NCBI RefSeq assembly: GCF_004522155.1 | Contig: NZ_SDEA01000006.1 | Span: 136,892-180,913 of the forward strand | Reading direction: 5' to 3' | Source: Paracoccus luteus | GTDB taxonomy: Bacteria > Pseudomonadota > Alphaproteobacteria > Rhodobacterales > Rhodobacteraceae | Length of the DNA: 44,022 nt | Shown here: positions 33,372 to 41,721 of the stretch, in pieces | Layout of the letters: each line of letters starts with the position of its first letter | Position numbering within the stretch: the first letter of the stretch is position 1 | Made by a program: the position numbers and the translations under genes | The notes under the pieces: generated by a model | Told to the model about the DNA's origin: nothing | The model's database searches: none | The model's input: only the letters and a program-made list of their open reading frames with translations

Positions 33372-33605
33372 ATGCACGACCTGCACCTGACGACACTGGC
33401 GGACATGTCACCCGAGGACATGGCCCGCACGCGGCTGGCGGGGCTGCGCCGCCAGCACCGCGAACTGGACGAGGCGATCGCCGCGATGGCGGCGCAGGGC
33501 AGCGTGTGCAGCATGACGCTGGGCCGGCTGAAACGCACCAAGCTGGCGCTGAAGGACCAGATCGCCCGGCTTGAGGATGAGCTGACCCCCGACATCATCG
33601 CCTGA
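33372..33605 (+). CDS. DUF465 (YdcH-like) small coiled-coil protein
   Basis: A 77-residue all-helical protein: MARTRLAGLRRQHRELDEAI, then SMTLGRLKRTKLALKDQIAR and LEDELTPDIIA. This is the DUF465/YdcH pattern of two antiparallel helices. The function is unknown. The start is not certain: the ATG at 33372 lacks a strong ribosome-binding site, and the in-frame ATG at 33330 is an alternative. It precedes purE and purK, an order seen widely in Rhodobacterales, but a promoter lies between it and purE. Confidence 0.85.
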   Translation: MHDLHLTTLADMSPEDMARTRLAGLRRQHRELDEAIAAMAAQGSVCSMTLGRLKRTKLALKDQIARLEDELTPDIIA

Positions 33606-33666
33606 GCGGCCGCGGACCGCACGACTGCCCGTCCTTGACGCGGCAAGTCGGGGTGTGCCCGCCTGA

Positions 33667-33694
33667 TTGCACCTGCCGGCGCGGCCGCTATGAT
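33667..33694 (+). promoter_or_regulatory. housekeeping promoter of purE-purK
   Basis: TTGCAC (33667-33672) and TATGAT (33689-33694) are separated by 16 nt, a good sigma-70-type match. Transcription would start near 33701, about 35 nt before the purE ATG, which has AAGGGGGGC as ribosome-binding site. Confidence 0.6.
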
Positions 33695-33734
33695 GCGCGC
33701 CTTGCAGGACGCGCGCGGCGCAAGGGGGGCGGGC

Positions 33735-34220
33735 ATGACGGTTCCGGTCGGCATCATCATGGGCAGCCAGTCCGACTGGGCCACGATGCGAGAGGCGGCG
33801 CAGATCCTTGACGAGCTGGGCGTCGCATACGAGGCGCGGATCGTCAGCGCCCACCGCACCCCGGACCGGCTGTGGACCTATGGGCGCGAGGCGGCGGGCC
33901 GCGGCTTGCAGGTCATCGTCGCGGGCGCGGGCGGGGCCGCGCATCTGCCCGGCATGATGGCGTCCAAGACGCGGCTGCCGGTCATCGGCGTGCCGGTGCA
34001 GACCCGCGCGCTGGGGGGCGTCGATTCGCTTTATTCCATCGTGCAGATGCCCAAGGGTTTCCCCGTGGCAACGATGGCCATCGGCGCGGCGGGGGCGGCC
34101 AATGCCGGGCTGATGGCGGCGGGCATCCTTGCGCTGAACGATCCCGCGCTTGCGCAGCGGCTGGACGACTGGCGCGCGGCGCTGTCGGCGTCGATCCCCG
34201 AGGCGCCGCAGGACGAATGA
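33735..34220 (+). CDS. purE: 5-(carboxyamino)imidazole ribonucleotide mutase
   Basis: PurE class I moves the carboxyl group of N5-CAIR to give CAIR in purine synthesis. It has 161 residues. Family marks are [33 protein letters not shown] with the active-site His, [14 protein letters not shown] and [20 protein letters not shown]. The ATG at 33735 follows AAGGGGGGCGGGC. purK follows after 31 bp, so the two enzymes acting in series are co-transcribed. Confidence 0.97.
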   Translation: MTVPVGIIMGSQSDWATMREAAQILDELGVAYEARIVSAHRTPDRLWTYGREAAGRGLQVIVAGAGGAAHLPGMMASKTRLPVIGVPVQTRALGGVDSLYSIVQMPKGFPVATMAIGAAGAANAGLMAAGILALNDPALAQRLDDWRAALSASIPEAPQDE

Positions 34221-34251
34221 CCTCGCCACCAGTGCCCCCGCAGGAGACGCC

Positions 34252-35310
34252 ATGACCTTTCCCCTGAACCCCGGCGCCACCATCGGCATTCTGGGCGGCG
34301 GCCAGCTTGGCCGGATGCTGTCGGTCGCGGCCAGCCGGCTGGGATACCGCAGCCACATCTATGAACCGGGCGCCGCCCCCGCGGGCGACGTGGCGCATGC
34401 GGTGACGAACGCCCCCTATGAGGACGAGGCCGCGATCCGCGCCTTTGCGGCATCGGTCGATGTCGTCACCTATGAGTTCGAGAACGTCCCCGCCGCGGCG
34501 CTGGACCTGATCGAGAGCATCGTGCCGATCCGCCCGAACCGCCGCGCGCTGGCCGTCAGCCAGGACCGGCTGGACGAAAAGGACTTTCTGACCGGGCTGG
34601 GCCTGACCGTCGCGCCCTATGCCCCCGTCGATTCCGCCGCCGACCTGTCGGCGGCGATGCAGGGCCAGGGCCGCGCGATCCTGAAGACGCGGCGGCTTGG
34701 CTATGACGGCAAGGGGCAGGTGCGGATCGCCGCGGGCGACGATCCCGCCGCGGCATGGGCGCAGGTCGGCGCGCCCTCGGTGCTGGAAGGCTTTGTCGAT
34801 TTCACCGCCGAGATCAGCGTGATCGTCGCGCGCGGGCAGGACGGTGCGGTCGCGGCCTATGACCCCGGCCTGAACCTGCATCGGGACGGCATCCTGCGCA
34901 CCACCACGGTGCCCTGCGGCCTGCCCGCGCGGCTGATCCCCGATGCGGTGCTGATCGCCAGCCGCATCGTCACCGCGCTGGATTACGTGGGCGTGATGGG
35001 GGTCGAGCTGTTCGTGACGCCGCGCGAGCTGGTCGTGAACGAGATCGCGCCGCGGGTCCACAACTCGGGCCACTGGACGCAAGCGGGCTGCGCCGTGGAC
35101 CAGTTCGAGCAGCACATCCGCGCCGTCGCGGGCCTGCCGCTGGGCGACGGTCGGCGTTACGCGGACGTGACGATGGAAAACCTGATCGGCGACGACATGG
35201 ACCGGGTGCCGGCCCTGCTGGGCCAGCCCGACACGCAGCTGCATCTTTATGGCAAGGCCGAGGTCAAGCCGGGCCGCAAGATGGGGCACGTCAACCGGAT
35301 CATGCGCTGA
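34252..35310 (+). CDS. purK: 5-(carboxyamino)imidazole ribonucleotide synthase
   Basis: PurK makes N5-CAIR from AIR, bicarbonate and ATP, feeding PurE. It has 352 residues and an ATP-grasp fold: GILGGGQLGRMLSVAASRLG at the N-terminus, VVTYEFENVPAAAL, ILKTRRLGYDGKGQVRI in the ATP-binding part, and VNEIAPRVHNSGHWT near the active site. GVMGVELFVT and YGKAEVKPGRKMGHVNR are also typical. The ATG at 34252 follows CAGGAGACG. It ends the purEK unit and converges on the dipeptidase gene. Confidence 0.97.
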   Translation: MTFPLNPGATIGILGGGQLGRMLSVAASRLGYRSHIYEPGAAPAGDVAHAVTNAPYEDEAAIRAFAASVDVVTYEFENVPAAALDLIESIVPIRPNRRALAVSQDRLDEKDFLTGLGLTVAPYAPVDSAADLSAAMQGQGRAILKTRRLGYDGKGQVRIAAGDDPAAAWAQVGAPSVLEGFVDFTAEISVIVARGQDGAVAAYDPGLNLHRDGILRTTTVPCGLPARLIPDAVLIASRIVTALDYVGVMGVELFVTPRELVVNEIAPRVHNSGHWTQAGCAVDQFEQHIRAVAGLPLGDGRRYADVTMENLIGDDMDRVPALLGQPDTQLHLYGKAEVKPGRKMGHVNRIMR

Positions 35311-35330
35311 GGCAGCGCCGCGCGGGCGAG

Positions 35331-35378
35331 CCGGGGCTGCGCGCCCCGGACCCCCGGGACATTTGGGCCAAGAGAGAG
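35331..35378. repeat. hairpin plus GGGACATTTGGGCCA intergenic element
   Basis: CCGGGGC-TGCGC-GCCCCGG at 35331-35349 forms a hairpin, followed by CCCCCGGGACATTTGGGCCA and a GA-repeat at 35351-35378. Nearly the same arrangement occurs at 13966-14022. It lies between convergent purK and the dipeptidase gene. Confidence 0.6.
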
Positions 35379-35432
35379 AGACGGGCGGAAAGGTGCAGAT
35401 TACGGCGTTCCCGCGCGCCCCGCCGTCGCCGT

Positions 35433-36605
35433 TTACGGAAGAACCTGCCCCAGATAGCGCACGACGTTCCCGCCCATGACCTTGGCGATCTGCGGCTCAG
35501 ACAGGCCCTCGTCCAGCAGCGCCTGGGTCAGCGCGGGCAGGCCCGCCGCATCGAAAGGCACGCCGACCGAGCCGTCCCAGTCCGATCCCAGCGCGACCTG
35601 ATCCTCGCCCGCCAGCGCGATGGCGGCGGCGATGGTCCGGGCGATGCCGCGCGGGCTGTCGTCGCAGGTGACATCCTCCCAGAAGCCGATGCCGATGATG
35701 CCGCCCTTGGCCGCGATGGCCTGCACCAGATCGTCGGGCAGGTTGCGCGGCGTGTCGCAGGCCGCCCGGATGCCCGTGTGGCTGAGCATCGGCCGCGTGC
35801 CGGGGATCGCCAGCACGTCGCGCACCATCTGCGGCGAGGCGTGGGCCAGGTCGATCACCAGCCGCCGCCGGACCAGTTCGCCCACGACCTCGCGCCCGAA
35901 ACCGGTCAGCCCCGCACCCGTGGTCCCGTGCAGCGATCCGCCCAGTTCGTTGTCGAAGAAATGCGTCAGGCCAAAGACGCGAAAGCCCGCCCCCTCCATC
36001 ACCTGCAGATTGGAAAGCTGCCCTTCCAGCGGATGCGCGCCCTCCATCCCCAGCACGCCGCCGATCACGCGCGCGCCCGCCGCGCGGTCGGCCAGCAGCG
36101 CGTCCAGATCGTCGCGCGAGCGGATCAGCCGCAGCTGTTCGGGGTGGTCGCCCGCCAGCCGGCGCAGGCGCGCGGCCTGGTCCAGCGCCCGTTCCTTGAG
36201 GCTGAACCAGCTTTGCACCGGGCGCAGCTGGCCGATCACCAGCGGCGTGATGTTGTCCGGGGCCTCGGTGTCGTTTTCCGAATAGTTCTGCCCGCGCGGG
36301 CTTTTCGTGACGGTGGTGAAGACCTGCAGCGCGACATTGCCCTGATCCAGCCGCGGCAGGTCCACATGGCCGCTGTCGTGGCGGACGGCGAGGTTGCGGT
36401 CCCACAGCAGCGGGTCGGCGTGCAGGTCGGCGATGACCACCCGCCCGTGCAAGGCTTGCGCCTCGGCCGAGACTGGCCACGGCCCATGCGCCGTAACCGG
36501 GTTCAGGCGGCCGGCGACGAAATTGGGGCCGAACACGGCGACCAGCGCGGCGGCGATCACTGCCAGCGCCAGCAGCCACAGGATCAGGCGGCGCAGGAAC
36601 CTCAT
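35433..36605 (-). CDS. membrane dipeptidase (M19 family)
   Basis: A 390-residue zinc dipeptidase of the renal-dipeptidase family. The N-terminus is a membrane anchor (LILWLLALAVIAAALVAVF), so the enzyme probably faces the periplasm. Zinc-ligand motifs are visible: IADLHADPLLWDRN (His-x-Asp), GVLGMEGAHPLEG (Glu), VIDLAHASP and MLSHTGIRAACDTPRNL, plus VALGSDWDGSVGVPF. It hydrolyses dipeptides, some with D-residues or beta-lactams. It starts 16 nt after pepF, so two peptidases form an operon. Confidence 0.94.
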   Translation of the reverse strand: MRFLRRLILWLLALAVIAAALVAVFGPNFVAGRLNPVTAHGPWPVSAEAQALHGRVVIADLHADPLLWDRNLAVRHDSGHVDLPRLDQGNVALQVFTTVTKSPRGQNYSENDTEAPDNITPLVIGQLRPVQSWFSLKERALDQAARLRRLAGDHPEQLRLIRSRDDLDALLADRAAGARVIGGVLGMEGAHPLEGQLSNLQVMEGAGFRVFGLTHFFDNELGGSLHGTTGAGLTGFGREVVGELVRRRLVIDLAHASPQMVRDVLAIPGTRPMLSHTGIRAACDTPRNLPDDLVQAIAAKGGIIGIGFWEDVTCDDSPRGIARTIAAAIALAGEDQVALGSDWDGSVGVPFDAAGLPALTQALLDEGLSEPQIAKVMGGNVVRYLGQVLP

Positions 36606-36621
36606 GCGCGGGGCCGCCGGC

Positions 36622-38439
36622 TCATGCCTCCATGCCTTCCAGCTCGTCGATGAAGCCTTCGATCATCGACAGGCCCTTGTCCCAGAAGGCCGGGTCGGCG
36701 GCGTCCAGGCCGAAGGGGGCCAGCAGTTCGGAATGATGCTTGGACCCGCCCGCGCGCAGCATGTCGAAATACTTCGCCTGAAACCCCTCGGGCGCGTCCT
36801 CATAGGCGGCATAAAGCGCGTTCACCAGCCCGTCCCCGAAGGCATAGGCATAGACGTAGAAGGGCGAGTGCACGAAATGCGGGACATAGGTCCAGAACGT
36901 CTCATACCCCGGCATGAACTCGAAGGCGTCGCCCAAGGATTCATGCTGGACCTGCATCCAGATCGCGTTGATGTCGTCGGGGGTCAGCTCTCCTTCCGCC
37001 CGCGCGGCGTGCAGGCGACATTCAAAGTCGTAGAAGGCGATCTGGCGGACGACGGTGTTGATCATGTCCTCGACCTTGCCGGCCAGCAGGGCCTTGCGCT
37101 GGGCAGGATCGGTGGTCTTGGCCAGCAGCGCGCGGAAGGTCAGCATCTCGCCGAAGACGGACGCGGTTTCCGCCAGCGTCAGCGGGGTCGAGGCCAGCAG
37201 TTCCCCCTGACCCGCCGCCAGCCGCTGGTGGACGCCGTGGCCCAGTTCATGCGCCAGCGTCATCACGTCGCGCGGCTTGCCGAGGTAGTTGAGCAGGACG
37301 TAGGGATGCGCGGTCGTCACCGTCGGATGGGCAAAGGCGCCCGGCGCCTTGCCGGGCTTGACGCCCGCGTCGATCCAGCCCTTGTCGAAGAACGGCTGCG
37401 CCAGCTTTGCCAGTTCCGGGTCGAACCCGGCATAGGCGTCCAGCACCGTCGCCCGCGCCTCGTCCCAGCCGACCAGCCGGGGGCTTTCCTGCGGCAGGGG
37501 CGCGTTGCGGTCCCAGACCTGCAGCTTGTCGAGGCCGAGCCAGCGCGCTTTCAGCCGGTAATAGCGATGCGAAAGCCGCGGATAGGCGGCAACCACGGCA
37601 TCGCGCAGGGCTTGCACGACCTCGGGTTCCACATGGTTCGACAGGTGGCGGCCGGTCTGCGGCGTGGGCATCTTGCGCCACTTGTCCTCGACCGCCTTTT
37701 CCTTGGCCAGCGTGTTGTGGATGCGGGAGAACAGCTTGACCTGATCGCCAAAGACCCGCGCCAGCGCCCGCGCCCCCGCCTCGCGCCGGGCGCGGGCGTG
37801 GTCGGTCAGCAGGTTAAGCGTGGCCTCAAGCCCCAGCACCTCGCCGTCCACGTCGAAGGTCAGGGCGGCGGTGGTCTCGTCGAACAGCCGGTTCCAGGCG
37901 GCGGCGCCGACGACGCTGTTGTCGTGCAGGAACTTCTCCATCTCGTCCGACAGCTGATAGGGGCGCATGGCGCGCATGCGGTCGAAGACGGGCTTGTAGC
38001 GGGACGGGCCGCAGGGCGCGGTGAAAACCTGCTCATAGATTTCATCGGGAATGCGGTTGAACTCCAGGCTGAAGAACACCAGCGGGGTCGTCATGTCGGT
38101 GATTTTCGCCTGCAGGTCGCCCATCAACTTGGCCCGGCCCGCGTCGGTGGTGTTCTGGTAATAGCGCAGCCCCGCATAGGACATGATGCGTCCGGCCAGG
38201 ATGTCGATCCGCTGGTAACGTTCCACGCATTCCAGCATCTCGGCCGGGGTCAGGTCGGCCAGGCGGTTCTGGTAGTCGGCGGCGAAGGCGGCGCAGGCGG
38301 CGTCAAGGGCGGCCAGGTCGGCCGCCAGTTCCGGCGCGTCGGGGGCGGAATACAGGTCCGACAGATCCCATTCGGGCAAAAGGCCCAGGTCGGCCGCGGG
38401 GCTGGTGGCGGTTTCTGCGTCGCGGGCGATGGCGGTCAT
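36622..38439 (-). CDS. pepF: M3 family oligoendopeptidase
   Basis: A 605-residue cytoplasmic zinc peptidase (PepF/M3B) that cleaves oligopeptides. The zinc motif HELGHGVHQ is at residues 397-405, followed by LLASTPLTLAETASVFGEML with the third ligand Glu. The C-terminal substrate part contains YETFWTYVPHFVHSPFYVYA and YAFGDGLVNALY, typical of the family. The ATG at 38439 follows AAAGGA. With the dipeptidase 16 nt downstream and the peptide-type ABC importer elsewhere in the window, it belongs to peptide use. Confidence 0.96.
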   Translation of the reverse strand: MTAIARDAETATSPAADLGLLPEWDLSDLYSAPDAPELAADLAALDAACAAFAADYQNRLADLTPAEMLECVERYQRIDILAGRIMSYAGLRYYQNTTDAGRAKLMGDLQAKITDMTTPLVFFSLEFNRIPDEIYEQVFTAPCGPSRYKPVFDRMRAMRPYQLSDEMEKFLHDNSVVGAAAWNRLFDETTAALTFDVDGEVLGLEATLNLLTDHARARREAGARALARVFGDQVKLFSRIHNTLAKEKAVEDKWRKMPTPQTGRHLSNHVEPEVVQALRDAVVAAYPRLSHRYYRLKARWLGLDKLQVWDRNAPLPQESPRLVGWDEARATVLDAYAGFDPELAKLAQPFFDKGWIDAGVKPGKAPGAFAHPTVTTAHPYVLLNYLGKPRDVMTLAHELGHGVHQRLAAGQGELLASTPLTLAETASVFGEMLTFRALLAKTTDPAQRKALLAGKVEDMINTVVRQIAFYDFECRLHAARAEGELTPDDINAIWMQVQHESLGDAFEFMPGYETFWTYVPHFVHSPFYVYAYAFGDGLVNALYAAYEDAPEGFQAKYFDMLRAGGSKHHSELLAPFGLDAADPAFWDKGLSMIEGFIDELEGMEA

Positions 38440-38724
38440 GGGCGGTCCTTTCGGTTACGCGCATCATCTGACCCTTTGCCGGGCGCGGTTCAAGCCTGCG
38501 CAGGGATCGGGCCGCGCCTGCGCAAGGAACGGGTGAACCGTCAGATGCCTGAGCAGCGCGGCGATGAACGGGCCGCGCTCGCGCGGGGATCGGCGCCGAA
38601 TGAGGCTGTTGAGGAACGACACTTGCGATCCGGCCGCGCCTGCGCGGGTCGCCGCCGGCGATCCCGATTGCCCGCGCGCGGGCGCCGACCTAGGGTCTGG
38701 CGCGACAGACAACGGGGGACAACC
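38440..38724. other. intergenic region between divergent pepF and metY
   Basis: This 285-bp stretch should hold the promoters of both genes. I see only GC-rich short repeats (CGCGCCTGCGC twice) and no clear promoter boxes, riboswitch or small gene. An open frame runs through it towards metY but translates to Arg-rich sequence without family features. Confidence 0.5.
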
Positions 38725-40008
38725 ATGACCGACCGCACGCCGGGATTCGACACCACCGCCATTCACGCCGGGGCCGCGCCCGACCCCGCCACCGGGGCGC
38801 GGCAGGTGCCGATCTATCAGACCACGGCCTATCAGTTCCGCGACGCCGACCACGCCGCCGCGCTGTTCAACCTGCAAGAGGTGGGCTATATCTATTCGCG
38901 GCTGACCAACCCGACGGTCAGCGCCCTGCAGGCCCGCCTGGCGGCGCTGGAGGGGGGCGCGGGCGCCGTCTGCTGTTCGTCGGGCCACGCCGCGCAGATC
39001 ATGGCGCTGTTCCCGCTGATGGGGACGGGGATGAACATCGTGGCCTCCAGCCGGCTTTACGGCGGCACGGTCACGCAGTTCGGCCAGACGATCCGCCGGT
39101 TTGGCTGGTCCTGCACCTTCGTCGATCTGGACGACACCGACGCGGTTGCCGCCGCCATCGACGACAACACCCGCGCGATCTTTGTCGAATCGATTTCCAA
39201 TCCCGGCGGCTATGTGACCGACATTCCGGCCATCGCCGCCATCGCCGACCGCGCGGGCATCCCGCTGATCGTGGACAACACGCTGGCCAGCCCCTTCCTG
39301 TGCCGCCCGATCGAGCAGGGCGCGACGCTGGTCGTCCACAGCCTGACGAAATACCTGACCGGCAACGGCACCGTCATGGGCGGCGCGGTGATCGACTCGG
39401 GCACGTTCGACTGGTCGGCGTCCGGCAAGTTCCCGTCGCTGTCCGCGCCCGAGCCGGCCTATCACGGGCTGAAGTTCCACGAGACCTTCGGCGCGGCGGC
39501 CTTCACCTTCCACTCGATCGCCATCGGGCTGCGCGACCTGGGCATGACGCTGAACCCGCAGGCCGCGCATTACACGCTGATGGGGATCGAGACGCTGGGG
39601 CTGCGGATGCGCCGCCACGTGGAAAACGCCGTGACCGTGGCCCGCTGGCTTGAGGCTGACCCGCGGGTCGAGGCGGTCAGCTATGCGGGGCTGGACTCCT
39701 CGCCCCATCGCGACCGGGTTCAGCGGCTGTATCCCGACGGGGCGGGGGCGCTGTTCACGATCCGGCTGAAGGGCGGCTATGACGCCTGCGTCAAGACCAT
39801 CGGCGCGCTGAAAATGATCAGCCACGTCGCCAACCTTGGCGACGCGCGGACGCTGGCGATCCATTCGGCATCGACCACGCACCGCCAGTTGACCGAGGCG
39901 CAGCAGGTCGCCGCGGGCGCAGGGCCGGACATGGTGCGGCTGTCCATCGGGATCGAGGATCCCCAGGACATCATCGCCGACCTGGACCAGGCGCTGGCTG
40001 CAGCCTGA
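38725..40008 (+). CDS. metY: O-acetylhomoserine sulfhydrylase / cysteine synthase family
   Basis: A 427-residue PLP enzyme of the Cys/Met-metabolism family, most like O-acetylhomoserine aminocarboxypropyltransferase (MetY), which makes homocysteine from O-acetylhomoserine and sulfide. Marks are FDTTAIHAGAAPDPATGARQ, VPIYQTTAYQFRDADHAA, YIYSRLTNPTVSALQARLAA and the PLP lysine Lys209 in HSLTKYLTGNGTVMGG. SHVANLGDARTLAIHSASTT near the C-terminus is diagnostic of this group. GGGGGA precedes the ATG. The 285 bp upstream, towards pepF, contain no riboswitch I can recognise. Confidence 0.95.
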   Translation: MTDRTPGFDTTAIHAGAAPDPATGARQVPIYQTTAYQFRDADHAAALFNLQEVGYIYSRLTNPTVSALQARLAALEGGAGAVCCSSGHAAQIMALFPLMGTGMNIVASSRLYGGTVTQFGQTIRRFGWSCTFVDLDDTDAVAAAIDDNTRAIFVESISNPGGYVTDIPAIAAIADRAGIPLIVDNTLASPFLCRPIEQGATLVVHSLTKYLTGNGTVMGGAVIDSGTFDWSASGKFPSLSAPEPAYHGLKFHETFGAAAFTFHSIAIGLRDLGMTLNPQAAHYTLMGIETLGLRMRRHVENAVTVARWLEADPRVEAVSYAGLDSSPHRDRVQRLYPDGAGALFTIRLKGGYDACVKTIGALKMISHVANLGDARTLAIHSASTTHRQLTEAQQVAAGAGPDMVRLSIGIEDPQDIIADLDQALAAA

Positions 40009-40337
40009 TCTCTGGCAGCGCGGCGGCGTCGGTTGAGCCGCTGTTCAGCCGAGCGGCGCCGACGTGCGGCGTCCGCCCAACCAAGTGGGGACGCGCGGTG
40101 GCGCTGCCCGTCCAGCCGAGCGGCGGTGCGTCGGCGGCGTTTGCCCAGCCAAGTTAGGCCGCGTCGGTCGTGCCGCCCTGCCGACCGAGCAGCGGTGCGG
40201 CGGCGTGCAGCATCTGCCTAGCCAGCCGAGCGGCGGCGCGGCGCGTGCCGCCCGTCCCGCCGAGCAGCGGTGTGCGGCGGCTCTGTGCGTCGCCGGTCCA
40301 GCCGAGCGGCGGCGCGTCGATGTCGCGTGCCGCCCGA
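40009..40337. repeat. GC-rich degenerate tandem repeat after metY
   Basis: About eight units of 31-42 bp, most starting with CAGCCGAGCGGCGG or the variant CCGAGCAGCGG, alternating between the two forms (for example at 40046, 40112, 40222 and 40299). No credible gene is present; short frames give Arg/Ala/Cys-rich strings. It lies between convergent metY and the SIMPL gene, and ends in a very strong stem. Confidence 0.75.
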
Positions 40338-40378
40338 GCAGCACACGCGGCGGCGACGGGCGCCGCCGCGTGTGCTGC
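40338..40378. repeat. 18-bp perfect inverted repeat with 5-nt loop
   Basis: GCAGCACACGCGGCGGCG (40338-40355), loop ACGGG, and its exact complement (40361-40378). It ends 4 bp before the stop codon of the SIMPL gene and closes the metY-side repeat array. No T-run follows on either strand. It may still stop or protect converging transcripts. Confidence 0.9.
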
Positions 40379-40382
40379 CGCG

Positions 40383-41480
40383 TCAGTTCGCGGGCGGGGC
40401 CGCCGCGGGCTCGGCGCTGCTGTCCTGCGCGGGGGCGTCGGGCGAAGCCGTGCCCTCCTGTGCGGCGCCCGGCGCGGGCGCTGGCCGGGACGGCGCAACA
40501 ACCGCCCCCTCGGGCGGCTTGGGCGTTGCGCCCTGCGGGGCTTCCGGGGCATCGTTGGGCGCGGGCGGCTGGCTGCCCGGGGCATCCCCGGTCATCGGGT
40601 GGGGGCCGCCCGGCATTCCCGGCGCGCCGTGGCCGTGCATCATGCCGTGACCATCGCCCTTGCCGGGACCGTGCATCCCGCCATGCGCCCCGCCCGGCAT
40701 CGGGCAGTCGCCATCGGCACCCTCGGGCAGCATCGCCCAGGTTGCGCTGACCTGCGCGGTGATCGTCAGCTCGCCGGTGGCGATGGGCACGGATTCCGCC
40801 TTGGCGTCGCGGGCCATCATCATCGCCGGCATCGGCCCCGGCGCGGAACCCGTGTCACCCAGCGAGATCAGCCGCCCCAGCCGCATCCCGGCCGCGCCGG
40901 CCAGCACCTCGGCCCGGTGGCGGGCGTTCTCGACCGCCTTGCCGCGGGCCTCGTCCTCGGTCGCGGTGCGATCCTCGCGCGAGAAGGCGATGCCCTGCAC
41001 CTCGTTGGCGCCCGCCGTCACCAGCCCGTCCAGCACCGCGCCCAGCCGCGCCAGGTCGCGGACCCGCACCGTCACGATGTTCTGCGCCTGATAGCCGGTG
41101 ATGACCGGCGGCTGCCCCTCGCGCGAGTAATCCTGCATGGGCGAAAGATTCAGCCCCGAGGTCTGGATGTCGCGTTCGGCCACGCCCTGCGTCGTCAGCG
41201 CCGCCAGCACCGCCGCCTGCCGGGTCGAGTTGTCGGCCAGCGCCTGCGCCGCCGTCTGCGCCTGCGTGGTCACGCCCAGCGAGACCTGCGCCATGTCCGG
41301 GGCGACGCCCGCCTGACCCTCGCCGGTCACCGACAGCTGCGCGGCAGGGCCGCAGCCCGCCTTCGGGTGCCCTCCGGGTCCGGCGACCGCGGGCGCGGCG
41401 GCCAGCGCCAGGGTGGCGGCGGCCATCGCCAGCGTGCGGGTCAGGCTGGTGCGGGCGGACAGGGTGGGCGGCAGGATCAT
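40383..41480 (-). CDS. SIMPL domain-containing exported protein with Met/His-rich tail
   Basis: A 365-residue protein. A Sec signal peptide covers about residues 1-33 (TLAMAAATLALAAAPAVA), followed by the SIMPL (DUF541) domain: QLSVTGEGQAGVAPDMAQVS, GLNLSPMQDYSREGQPPVIT, YQAQNIVTVRVRDLARLGAV and KAVENARHRAEVLAGAAGM. SIMPL proteins are periplasmic, may help against oxidative stress, and have no known activity. After the domain there is an unusual segment rich in Met, His and Gly (GGMHGPGKGDGHGMMHGHG), then a Pro/Ala-rich tail. I chose the ATG at 41480 because it starts the signal peptide. Confidence 0.88.
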   Translation of the reverse strand: MILPPTLSARTSLTRTLAMAAATLALAAAPAVAGPGGHPKAGCGPAAQLSVTGEGQAGVAPDMAQVSLGVTTQAQTAAQALADNSTRQAAVLAALTTQGVAERDIQTSGLNLSPMQDYSREGQPPVITGYQAQNIVTVRVRDLARLGAVLDGLVTAGANEVQGIAFSREDRTATEDEARGKAVENARHRAEVLAGAAGMRLGRLISLGDTGSAPGPMPAMMMARDAKAESVPIATGELTITAQVSATWAMLPEGADGDCPMPGGAHGGMHGPGKGDGHGMMHGHGAPGMPGGPHPMTGDAPGSQPPAPNDAPEAPQGATPKPPEGAVVAPSRPAPAPGAAQEGTASPDAPAQDSSAEPAAAPPAN

Positions 41481-41611
41481 GGAAACCTCGGATCGTTCGG
41501 CGCGGCCCTGGCGGGCGATGCGCGGTTGGCGGGCAACGGGGCGCAGCCGGTCCCGGCCGTGCGCCCGTTGTCCCGCATCAAACCCCATTCGTGCCAAAAG
41601 GATGCCTCACG

Positions 41612-41634
41612 TTATGGTGTTTCGCTTTCCATAA
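41612..41634. promoter_or_regulatory. inverted repeat in the divergent region upstream of two exported/membrane genes
   Basis: TTATGG and CCATAA (6-bp perfect arms, 11-nt spacer) lie in the 241-bp gap between the divergent SIMPL gene and the large membrane-protein gene. It is AT-richer than its surroundings. It could be an operator or promoter element. There is no further support. Confidence 0.3.
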
Positions 41635-41721
41635 GGCCCCGCTTGCCGTAGTGATGGAGGTGAGCAGCAACGGACCGGATCGCGATCAACGACGACCGGC
41701 CACGAATGAAAAGCACCGGCC

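Noticed and set aside
36394..38724. Open frame upstream of and in frame with metY
   Set aside because: It is antisense to pepF and the dipeptidase gene, has no family features, and the conserved MetY N-terminus with a good ribosome-binding site begins at 38725.
38440..38724. Possible SAM-II or other methionine-related riboswitch upstream of metY
   Set aside because: I looked for SAM-II/SAM-V core sequences common in alphaproteobacteria and found none. Only generic GC-rich short hairpins are present.
40009..40337. CRISPR-like array after metY
   Set aside because: Unit length and sequence drift too much, there are no constant repeats with unique spacers, and there are no cas genes.
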